A DNA stretch of 7,101 nt, taken from an uncultured Collinsella sp. Lineage in GTDB: Bacteria; Actinomycetota; Coriobacteriia; Coriobacteriales; Coriobacteriaceae. Shown one piece after another: positions 1 through 5,738 of the stretch (the first letter of the stretch is position 1; each line of letters begins with the position of its first letter). The stretch is taken from positions 1 through 7,101 of the forward strand of contig CABSMK010000089.1 in assembly GCA_902478825.1 (NCBI GenBank). Direction: 5' to 3'. The notes under the pieces are model-generated. The model saw only the letters and a list, made by a program, of their open reading frames with translations, was not told the origin of the DNA and did no database searches. The translations under genes and the position numbers were made by a program.

Positions 1-45
1 GATCTGCGCATGTCTCGTGGGCTCGGAGATGTGTATAAGAGACAG
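1..45 (+). other. Illumina Nextera adapter and index left in the assembly (artefact)
   Basis: Positions 27-45 are exactly the 19-base Tn5 mosaic end used in Nextera libraries (AGATGTGTATAAGAGACAG). Positions 12-26 (GTCTCGTGGGCTCGG) are the Read 2 part of the same adapter. Positions 4-11 (CTGCGCAT) sit where the 8-base i7 index belongs, and positions 1-3 (GAT) match the end of the P7 primer. The order P7 tail, index, Read 2, mosaic end is that of a library molecule read through its end. None of this is genomic, so true sequence begins at 46. Any open frame crossing 1-45 is artificial. Confidence 0.97.
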
Positions 46-859
46 GCTTGTAACCGTCGGCGATGGCGGCATCGAAGACGGGAGCAAACACGCCCTGGCG
101 GCGGGGCCAACGGCTACCGAGGCGCGCCGTGGCGGCGGCGCCGTCGACGTTCACGCGCACGCGGAGCTTGCCCTCGCGCTCACCGCGGTCGATAGCCAGC
201 ACACGGTGGTTAGGGATGCGGCGCAGCGGTTCGTCATAGCTGTAGTACGGCTCGTAGGGAGTCTTCTCGGTGGGGTTGGTGGCCTCGACGACGATATCGG
301 CGGTGTTTTGCGTAAAGGCGCGCAGGTCGGCGACGTTCTCAGGGTCTTCGGCCACCGTCTCGGCCACGATGTCGGCCGCACCGGCGAGCGCCTTTTCGGG
401 CGTGTCGAAGCCGGCCTCCTCGTTGACGTATGCCGCGGCGGCGTCGAGTGCGCTGCCCTTGGCCGAGGCCTGCATGATGATCATGTTGGCGAGTGGCTCC
501 AGGCCGGCCTCGCGGGCCTTCTGCGCGCGGGTCATGCGCTTTTTGCGGTAGGGCTTGTAGAGGTCCTCGACGCGCTGGAGCTGCGTGGCCTCGCGAATCT
601 GCTGCTCGAGCTCGGGCGTGAGTTTGCCCTGGGCGTCGATGAGCAGAATGACGTCCTCTTTGCGCTGCTCAAGATTGCGCAGGTAGGACAGGCGCTCGTC
701 GAGTGCGCGCAGGGCGACGTCGTCCATGCCACCCGTGGCTTCCTTGCGGTAGCGCGAGATAAAGGGAATGGTGTTGCCCTCGTCGATGAGCTTGACGGCC
801 GCCTCGACGTTGGCGGCCTTAAGGTTGAGCTCGCGGGCGAGCTGGGCGATAAGATCCAT
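46..859 (-). CDS. tex: Tex, RNA-binding transcription accessory protein, N-terminal part (cut by contig end)
   Basis: Reading from the ATG at 859-857, the frame is open for 271 codons to the adapter junction, so the 3' part is missing; full Tex proteins are about 700-780 residues. Two stretches are hallmarks of the Tex N-terminal domain: TIPFISRYRKEATGG at residues 30-44, and residues 100-124, starting LYKPYRKKRMTRA and ending GLEPLA. Residues 207-237, including YDEPLRRIPNHRVLAIDRG, match the Tex core before the YqgF-like nuclease-fold domain. That domain, the helix-hairpin-helix motifs and the C-terminal S1 domain would lie beyond the contig. Tex is a cytoplasmic, conserved nucleic-acid-binding protein linked to transcription. 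AAGGAG at 864-869 lies 4 bases from the start. The gene has its own 409-bp upstream region behind a terminator, so it is probably transcribed independently. Family assignment is secure. Confidence 0.93.
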
Positions 860-1165
860 GAGACTCCTTGCGTTTAAGGTGCGTTTGCAGCACAGGGCTA
901 CCAAGGATACCACCCGTCCCAAAAGGCTGTTTTGGGGCCGCGCCACGAAAACGGCCTTTCTACTACGTTTTACCCGTAGGGGCTGACCATACCTGGGTTT
1001 TCCGAGAATACGCAAGCCGTCTACCTGCGGCTTTTATTTCGCGAAATTCGGCATGGTTGAGGGTGATCGGTTAAACGTAGTAGATAGGCCCATTTCGTGG
1101 CGAACGAATCAGGCCGAGGTGCAAATGGCCCCCGCTCCAGAAAAATCATTGGCAACGTAGCAAAA
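860..1165 (-). other. Gene-free leader region upstream of tex
   Basis: No convincing gene is visible. Short plus-strand frames here have no ribosome binding site and run across the repeat described below. The stretch holds the long inverted repeat (941-1102) and two small hairpins. At 918-936, CCCAAAA pairs with TTTTGGG around a 5-base loop. At 1014-1033, AAGCCG pairs with CGGCTT around an 8-base loop, followed on the plus strand by TTATTT. I could not place a good -35/-10 pair for tex. The stretch could be a structured 5' leader of tex, a small repeat element, or both. Confidence 0.5.
941..1102. repeat. 162-bp element bounded by 30-bp imperfect inverted repeats
   Basis: Positions 941-970 and the reverse complement of 1073-1102 agree at 27 of 30 bases. 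The outer 10 bases (CGCCACGAAA) and the 12 bases nearest the centre (TCTACTACGTTT) are identical; the three differences lie between them. About 102 bases separate the arms. No flanking target-site duplication is visible: GGGGCCG lies on the left and AACGAATC on the right. No transposase frame fits inside. It could be a non-autonomous MITE-like element, a structured RNA or leader for tex, or a paired regulator-binding site. Arm similarity this long is very unlikely by chance, but function is unknown. Confidence 0.75.
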
Positions 1166-1197
1166 TGCCCCGCGGGCAGGAGGCTGCTCGCGGGGCA
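1160..1197 (-). terminator. Rho-independent terminator after the Gfo/Idh gene
   Basis: Positions 1166-1179 pair with 1184-1197 around a 4-base loop (1180-1183). The 14-position stem has a perfect GCCCCGCG/CGCGGGGC part at its base and one non-Watson-Crick position (1175/1188). Read on the minus strand, the stem is followed by TTTTGC. That fits termination of the operon ending at 1269, about 70 bases upstream. The U tract is short, so efficiency is uncertain. Confidence 0.72.
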
Positions 1198-1268
1198 AAG
1201 AAGAGGGGGCTTGTTGGCGGCGGGCCAAGGCGTTCGGCGGGGAGTTTGCCGCGGCCGCTCTTAAGGCA

Positions 1269-2309
1269 TTACAGCTCGACGAGCTGGCCGGTCTCGGCGG
1301 CCTCCTTGATGGCGTTAAGCAGCGTGAGCGTCTTGACGTTATCGGCGGGGGTCACGACGGGCTCGACCTCGCGGCGGACGACCTTCACAAAGTGCTTGAG
1401 CTGCATCTTGTGCGGCAGTGCCGGGTCGACGGCCGGGATCTCCATCTGCAGCGGCTTGTGCCAGTTGGAGGCGCCGTTGTAGGAGAACTGGTGCAGGCGG
1501 GGCAGCGACAGGGCGCCCTTGGTGCCACCGATAAAGTAGGCGTCGGCGTCGAAGGGGCGGTACTGCGGATCCTCGCGAGCGGTGGCCTCCCAGTTCCAGG
1601 GGCTGGCGGTGGCGTCGGAGATGGTCATGCTTGCGAGCGCGCCATCGGCAAAACGGACGTTGACCACGGCGGAGTCCTCGGTCTCAAAACCGCGGGCGGC
1701 GCTGGACTGCATACCCTGGACGGCAACGGGCTCGCCCAGCAGGTAGCGGAGCAGGTCGACGTCGTGCACCAGGTTGACCAGGATCGGGCCGGCACCCTTC
1801 TTGCGGCGCCACTCGACATCGAAGTACTCGTCATTCTTATAGATCATGTAGTGGAAGCTCGACACGGTGAGCTTGCCCAGCTCGCCGGACTCGATGATCT
1901 CCTTGGCCTTGTTGACGAAGGGATTGTGGCGACGGTGCTGACCCACGAGCACGGGCACGCCGGCGGTCTCGGCCTCGGCGGCAAAGGCCTGGGCATCCTC
2001 CAGGTCGTTGGAGATCGGCTTTTCGACCAGCGGCACGATGTTGCGCTTGACGGCCTCGCGGGCGACGCCCAGGTGCAGGTCGTTGGGCGTGGCGATGATG
2101 ACGGCCTCGGGCTTGACCTCGTCCATCATCTGGGCGGGATCGGTAAAGAACGGCACGCCGGCGGCCTCGGCCGTGGCGCGGGCGCCCTCAAAGGCGTCGG
2201 CGATGGCGACGAGCTCGGCCTCGGGCTCCTCGGTGACAAAGCGGATGTGGTTGCGGCCCATGGCGCCGGCGCCGATAACGGCAATGCGGACGGGGTTGAG
2301 CTCAGACAT
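1269..2309 (-). CDS. Gfo/Idh/MocA family NAD(P)-dependent dehydrogenase, 346 aa
   Basis: This is an oxidoreductase of the glucose-fructose oxidoreductase/inositol dehydrogenase/MocA family (COG0673), at the usual family length. The N-terminal Rossmann fold starts with IAVIGAGAMGRNH (residues 9-21), giving the GxGxxG dinucleotide loop; IIATPNDLH (71-79) follows. VEKPIS (95-100) holds the conserved Glu-Lys-Pro with Lys97, and VHDVDLL (181-187) supplies the likely catalytic His182. The C-terminal alpha/beta domain runs from about residue 130 to the end. Proteins of this family oxidise or reduce sugars, polyols and related hydroxy acids in the cytoplasm; the substrate here is unknown. A strong AAGGAG at 2315-2320 lies 5 bases before the ATG. 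The gene is last in the unit, 69 bp after the MFS gene, with a terminator behind it. Family call is firm; pathway is open. Confidence 0.92.
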   Translation of the reverse strand: MSELNPVRIAVIGAGAMGRNHIRFVTEEPEAELVAIADAFEGARATAEAAGVPFFTDPAQMMDEVKPEAVIIATPNDLHLGVAREAVKRNIVPLVEKPISNDLEDAQAFAAEAETAGVPVLVGQHRRHNPFVNKAKEIIESGELGKLTVSSFHYMIYKNDEYFDVEWRRKKGAGPILVNLVHDVDLLRYLLGEPVAVQGMQSSAARGFETEDSAVVNVRFADGALASMTISDATASPWNWEATAREDPQYRPFDADAYFIGGTKGALSLPRLHQFSYNGASNWHKPLQMEIPAVDPALPHKMQLKHFVKVVRREVEPVVTPADNVKTLTLLNAIKEAAETGQLVEL

Positions 2310-2339
2310 TTCGACTCCTTAATACTGGTGACCGGTGGA

Positions 2340-2370
2340 ATGCGACAAAGGGACAGTCCCTTTGTCGCAT
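2340..2370. repeat. Perfect 31-bp palindromic intergenic repeat
   Basis: The arms ATGCGACAAAGGGAC (2340-2354) and GTCCCTTTGTCGCAT (2356-2370) are exact reverse complements around one central base. The palindrome fills about half of the 69-bp gap between the MFS stop and the Gfo/Idh ribosome binding site. In RNA it would form a tight hairpin whose loop must open the innermost pairs. There is no U tract, so it is not a standard terminator. The GGGACAGTCCC core resembles REP-like intergenic repeats that I recall from several bacteria, including Coriobacteriia; copy number cannot be judged from one occurrence. Confidence 0.85.
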
Positions 2371-2378
2371 CGGTAGAA

Positions 2379-3635
2379 CTAGGCGGACTTCTTCTTGCTG
2401 TCGGAGACCATCATGTAGACGGTGAGCACGACGGCGATGGCGGCGATCACGATGGCGCCGTAGAAGGACTGCTGGTAGGCGGCGCTGCCGGCCTCGGCGT
2501 GGTACAGCACGGCGGTGATGGGCTGGCTGATCCAGGTGGAAGCGGCGTAGCCCAAAAACATGATGCCGTAGTTGACGCCGATATTGCTGGTGCCAAAGGC
2601 GCCACCGGTGAGCGGCGGGTAGATGACGAGCAGGGCGCCAAAGCTAAAGCCGAGCAGGGCGAGCGCCACAAAGAACATGCTCTGCGTAAAGCTCATCGAC
2701 ATGATGACGAGCGCGACGATGGTGACGACAAGGCTGATGAGCAGCGACTTATAGGCGCCGAGCTTGTCGATGATCTGGCCAAAGGACAGGCGGCCAACCA
2801 GGTTGGCGCAGGTGTTGACGGAGACCACCACACCGCCGAGGGCGACGGCCGCGGCGCTCGTGGGGTCGGCGAAGAGCTGGACGGCGGCGATGGAGGCAAC
2901 CTTGCCCACGAGCAGGGTGCCTGCGGTGGCGGCAAAGGCGAAGGTGACGATGAGGACCCAGAAGCGCGGGGTCTTGACCATCTCGCCCGGGGTGAGGTCG
3001 CCGAAGGTGCCGGCATGCGCGCCGCCCTTGGGGGCCTCGAAGCCCTCGGGCAGCCAACCGGCCTCGGGGGCCTTCAGGAACAGGGCGGAGGCGGCAATCG
3101 TCACAAAGAAGATGACGCCGAGCGCCTTAAGGGCTCCAAAGATGCCCAGGCTCGGGATGAGCAGCGAGGCGAGCACCGGGGACAGCACGGCGGGGCCGGC
3201 GGTCGAAGCGGCCAGGGTGATGCCTGAGGCGAGGCCCTTCTTGTCGATGAACCACTTTTGGCCGGTGGTGAGCGCCGGGTTGTAGCCCAGGCCGTTGCCG
3301 ATGGCGGCGACAAGCGAGAACCACAGGTAGAACTGCCACGGCTCGGTGACGGTGCCGGACATGAACCAGCCCACGCCGTAGCACGCGGCGGCGGCGATCA
3401 CAACGTTGCGCGGGCCGATCTTGTCGGAGATGCGGCCGGCGAAGATGCCCGTCACGGCCATGATGGTCTGAAAGACCGGGAAGGCCCAGGTAAGGGCGCT
3501 GGACCACTCGGGATAGACGGCGAGCAGATTCTTGCTCACGACGGAATACAGCGCGATGGAGCTGATGAAGAACATGGTGACGCACGCGGCGGAAAGCACG
3601 ACGGCGCGACCCTTGTTGGAGTTGGTGGAAGCCAT
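2379..3635 (-). CDS. OFA-type major facilitator superfamily transporter, 418 aa
   Basis: This is a polytopic membrane protein with about 12 hydrophobic segments in two halves, joined by a hydrophilic loop at about residues 190-222. GRISDKIGPR (67-76) is the MFS signature loop between helices 2 and 3; a degenerate copy, GRLSFGQIIDKLG (281-293), marks the second half. GQKWFIDKKGLASGITLAAST (125-145) and the Asn/Tyr-Gly stretch at 351-363 resemble the oxalate:formate antiporter (OFA, OxlT-like) family, whose members carry small mono- or dicarboxylates. The C-terminus is short and basic (DSKKKSA). I chose the ATG at 3635, which has AAAGAG/GAAAG 4-6 bases upstream. An in-frame ATG at 3650 adds five residues but has no ribosome binding site. 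The gene sits between two dehydrogenases, so it probably imports their substrate or exchanges it for a product. The carried compound is not determinable. Confidence 0.9.
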   Translation of the reverse strand: MASTNSNKGRAVVLSAACVTMFFISSIALYSVVSKNLLAVYPEWSSALTWAFPVFQTIMAVTGIFAGRISDKIGPRNVVIAAAACYGVGWFMSGTVTEPWQFYLWFSLVAAIGNGLGYNPALTTGQKWFIDKKGLASGITLAASTAGPAVLSPVLASLLIPSLGIFGALKALGVIFFVTIAASALFLKAPEAGWLPEGFEAPKGGAHAGTFGDLTPGEMVKTPRFWVLIVTFAFAATAGTLLVGKVASIAAVQLFADPTSAAAVALGGVVVSVNTCANLVGRLSFGQIIDKLGAYKSLLISLVVTIVALVIMSMSFTQSMFFVALALLGFSFGALLVIYPPLTGGAFGTSNIGVNYGIMFLGYAASTWISQPITAVLYHAEAGSAAYQQSFYGAIVIAAIAVVLTVYMMVSDSKKKSA

Positions 3636-3658
3636 TGGACTCTTTCTCATCGATACGG

Positions 3659-3689
3659 GGGAGGAGCGGGCGTGTCCGCGGGGCCTCCC
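3659..3689. other. Intercistronic hairpin between SDR and MFS genes
   Basis: GGGAGG (3659-3664) pairs with CCTCCC (3684-3689), and inside it GCGG (3666-3669) pairs with CCGC (3676-3679). The structure lies in the 66-bp gap after the SDR stop. No U tract follows on the minus strand, so it is better read as an mRNA-processing or stability hairpin than a terminator. Chance pairing in GC-rich sequence cannot be excluded. Confidence 0.45.
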
Positions 3690-3701
3690 TGTTAGGTTGG
3701 T

Positions 3702-4583
3702 TTACTGGTCAGTCGGCTTGGCGACGCCGGACTCGTCGGACCAGAGCTCGACACCCTTGTTCTTAAGGTAGTTGTCGGCATAGGCGCGACGGCCGCCGGG
3801 CTTGGCGGTGAGGTCGCCCATCATGTTGGAGAAGCCGCCGTCGACCTTGATGGCGTCGCCGGTGGTAAAGTCCGAGCGCTTGGACGCCAGGAACATGACG
3901 GCGTTGGCGATATCGCTGACCTCGCCGATGCGGCGCGTGGCGATCAGACGGCTGCGGCTCTTTTCGACCTCGGGGTCGGCGTAGAAGTTGGCCGACATCG
4001 GGGTCTTAACGAAGCAGGGCTCGACGCAGTTGGAGCGCACGCCGTAGGGGCCCCACTCGGCGGCGAGCATCTTGGACATCATGTTGACGCCGGCCTTGGT
4101 GGAGCTGTACACGCCCGAGAACGTCTCTGGGGAGTGGCTGGCGACGGTCGAGATGTGCACCAGGCGACCCTGGCCGGCCTTGATCATCTCGCGACCAAAG
4201 CGCTGCGAGGTGATGAAGTAACCGGTGAGGTTGACGTTGAGCACCTGCTCCCAGTCGCTCAGCGGCAGGTCCTCCATGGCGGCGAAGCGCAGGATACCGG
4301 CGGTGTTGACGAGGACGTCGACGCGGCCGAAGTTGGCGATGGTTGCGTCGACGGCAGCCTGAACCTCGGCCTCGTCGGTGGCGTTCATCTTGTAGCCCTC
4401 GGCGTGGATGCCGAATTCGGCAGCGAGGTCGGCGGCAGCGGCCTTGACCTTCTCCTCGTCCAGGTCGAGCATGACGACGTTGGCGCCATTGCGGGCGAAC
4501 TCGCGGCAGATCTCGGCGCCCATACCGCCGAGCGCGCCAGTCACGGCGCAGACATCGCCCTCGAGCTTAAGCCAATTGCTCAT
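3702..4583 (-). CDS. Short-chain dehydrogenase/reductase (SDR) with C-terminal extension, 293 aa
   Basis: This is a classical SDR. The Rossmann glycine motif TGALGGMG is at residues 15-22. Asp40 after strand beta-2 (VVMLDLD) favours NAD over NADP. NTAG at 93-96 replaces the usual NNAG, NVNLTG is at 116-121, and YxxxK is Tyr159/Lys163. Counting back 13 residues from Tyr159, the position that is normally the catalytic Ser is Thr146, next to Ser145. The family fold normally ends soon after VDGG (247-250), but this protein runs on for about 43 residues rich in Gly, Lys, Tyr and Trp, so it is longer than the usual 250. It would interconvert an alcohol and a ketone in the cytoplasm; the substrate is unknown. 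It is the first gene of the unit, opposite the LysR gene. An AAGGGA ribosome binding site at 4591-4596 lies 7 bases from the ATG. Confidence 0.92.
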   Translation of the reverse strand: MSNWLKLEGDVCAVTGALGGMGAEICREFARNGANVVMLDLDEEKVKAAAADLAAEFGIHAEGYKMNATDEAEVQAAVDATIANFGRVDVLVNTAGILRFAAMEDLPLSDWEQVLNVNLTGYFITSQRFGREMIKAGQGRLVHISTVASHSPETFSGVYSSTKAGVNMMSKMLAAEWGPYGVRSNCVEPCFVKTPMSANFYADPEVEKSRSRLIATRRIGEVSDIANAVMFLASKRSDFTTGDAIKVDGGFSNMMGDLTAKPGGRRAYADNYLKNKGVELWSDESGVAKPTDQ

Positions 4584-4816
4584 AGGAACTTCCCTTCTTG
4601 TGCCTCCCGGTGGGCCGCTCCCATTAATCGACCCACGTGGTTTTCGCTGGTTATCGTATGCTTTGCATTTGCGCAGGTGAATTGCATATTTGTTAGAATA
4701 GCGTTAACCGTAGGTTTACACTGTGCGATGCAGTTTATTCTCAATTGAGCGCGTGACCTGCGAAAACAACCCCCTGTGGCCCCATGCGGTCACGGGCGCG
4801 AAAACGGGAGATTGAC
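4584..4816. promoter_or_regulatory. Divergent control region between SDR operon and LysR gene
   Basis: The central part (about 4640-4750) is clearly AT-richer than the coding DNA around it, as expected for a divergent LysR promoter. For the SDR operon on the minus strand, TTCACC (4676-4681) and TACGAT (4653-4658) are 17 bases apart. For the LysR gene on the plus strand, TGTTAGAAT (4691-4699) is an extended -10 without a good -35. Candidate regulator sites are ATGC-TTT-GCAT (4658-4668), TTGCAT repeated at 4663 and 4682, the GTTAAC palindrome at 4703-4708, and the perfect 10-bp palindrome CTCAATTGAG at 4740-4749. The region's role is likely; the individual boxes are guesses. Confidence 0.6.
4806..4810 (+). 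promoter_or_regulatory. Ribosome binding site deciding the GTG start of the LysR gene
   Basis: GGGAG lies 6 bases before the GTG at 4817. The in-frame ATG at 4784 has no Shine-Dalgarno match and would add eleven basic residues ahead of the point where LysR proteins normally begin. Confidence 0.75.
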
Positions 4817-5695
4817 GTGTACGATCGACGACTCGAGGCCATATCGGCCGCCGCGGAGCTGGGAAGCTTCTCGCGTGCGGCGGCAAAATTGCGTGTGTCG
4901 ACTCCGGCGCTCGTCAAGCAGGTGTCGGGCTTCGAGGCCGAGTTTGGCATCACGCTGTTCGAGCGCTCGCACTCGGGCGTCAAGGTGACGCCGGCGGGCG
5001 CTCTGCTGGTGGACGACGCACGCTCGATCATGCGGCAGTCCGAGGACGCGCTGCGCCGCGCCCGACGCGCGGCGGGCGATGGCGGTGCCGTGCGTCTGGG
5101 TGTGTCGATGATGTGCCCGGGGCGCCAAACGCTGTCGATGTGGTCGGGCGTACACGAGCTGGAACCGTCGCTGCGATTTGAGATCGTGCCGGTAAGCGAC
5201 CTCTATGACGAGCGCGAGACCGTCATGCGCAGCCTCGGTCGTGAGGTCGATGTGGTGCAGTCGAGTTTTTCGACCCCGCGCTGGGGTGACGCCTGCCAAA
5301 AGCTCCGCATTGTCAACGTGCCGTTTTATATCGACCTGCCGCGCACGAGCCCGCTGGCGCGCAAGAATCGCATTACGGTCGCCGACTTGGAGGGTATGCG
5401 TCTGCGCGTGCTCCGCCACGGCAACGACGCTATGGACAGCCTGCGTATCGATCTGTTGGCCGACGGCGGCGTAGACGTGATCGACGTGGACAGCTTTGAC
5501 TTTGCGCTCTTTAACGAGGCAGAGGAAAAGGGCGACGCGGTGCTCACCTGCGGCGCATGGTCGGGGGTGCACCCGGCCTTTGTGGGCGTGCCGTTCCTGT
5601 GCGGGCGAGAGGTGCCGGTCTTTTTGCACTATCCGCTCGAGCCCACCCTCCAAGTACAAAAATTCGTCAACGCCATGGCCCAACTCCTCAAGTAG
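4817..5695 (+). CDS. LysR family transcriptional regulator, 292 aa
   Basis: The N-terminal winged helix-turn-helix spans about residues 3-62. FSRAAAKLRVSTPALVKQVSGFE (18-40) matches the LysR recognition region, followed by FGITLFERSHSGVKVTPAGALL (43-64). A linker helix runs to about residue 90, then a periplasmic-binding-protein-like effector domain (about 93-290). Total length is normal for the family. GTG at 4817 is chosen because of GGGAG 6 bases upstream and because it places the start 5 residues ahead of the first helix, as is typical. The gene is divergent from the SDR-MFS-Gfo/Idh unit. In this arrangement LysR proteins commonly activate the neighbouring operon in response to its substrate or an intermediate, and control their own gene. 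The ligand cannot be predicted. The effector half is less conserved than the DNA-binding half, so subgroup assignment is not attempted. Confidence 0.9.
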   Translation: MYDRRLEAISAAAELGSFSRAAAKLRVSTPALVKQVSGFEAEFGITLFERSHSGVKVTPAGALLVDDARSIMRQSEDALRRARRAAGDGGAVRLGVSMMCPGRQTLSMWSGVHELEPSLRFEIVPVSDLYDERETVMRSLGREVDVVQSSFSTPRWGDACQKLRIVNVPFYIDLPRTSPLARKNRITVADLEGMRLRVLRHGNDAMDSLRIDLLADGGVDVIDVDSFDFALFNEAEEKGDAVLTCGAWSGVHPAFVGVPFLCGREVPVFLHYPLEPTLQVQKFVNAMAQLLK

Positions 5696-5738
5696 CCAAA
5701 AGAGTCCCGTCCCAAATTAGCTACCCTTTGCTACGGGT
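5696..5738. other. Short convergent gap, possible weak bidirectional terminator
   Basis: Only 43 bp separate the LysR stop from the GGDEF stop. CCCGT (5706-5710) can pair with ACGGG (5733-5737), and TAGC (5718-5721) competes for an overlapping GCTA (5730-5733). The plus strand continues with TTT. This is too weak for a confident terminator call. Confidence 0.25.

Noticed and set aside
27..45. Tn5-like mosaic end suggesting a transposon
   Set aside because: It is preceded by library primer, index and Read 2 sequence, so it is a Nextera adapter rather than a genomic Tn5 end.
17..877. 286-codon plus-strand frame starting inside the adapter
   Set aside because: The start is synthetic adapter sequence and the rest is antisense to tex.
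941..1102. Insertion sequence with terminal inverted repeats
   Set aside because: The interior is only about 102 bp with no transposase frame, and no target-site duplication flanks the arms. It is kept as an unexplained repeat.
1392..3227. 611-codon plus-strand open frame rich in Gly, Asp and His
   Set aside because: It lies antisense to the Gfo/Idh and MFS genes, whose motifs are clear. Its low-complexity G/D/H/V composition is what GC-rich third positions give in the opposite frame. It has no domain and no ribosome binding site.
4784..4816. ATG at 4784 as the LysR start
   Set aside because: It has no Shine-Dalgarno match and would add an atypical basic leader. GTG at 4817 has GGGAG at good spacing.
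4790..5683. 297-codon minus-strand frame opposite the LysR gene
   Set aside because: It is a mirror frame of the LysR gene, His- and Arg-rich, with no recognisable domain. The LysR helix-turn-helix, start and ribosome binding site are convincing on the plus strand.
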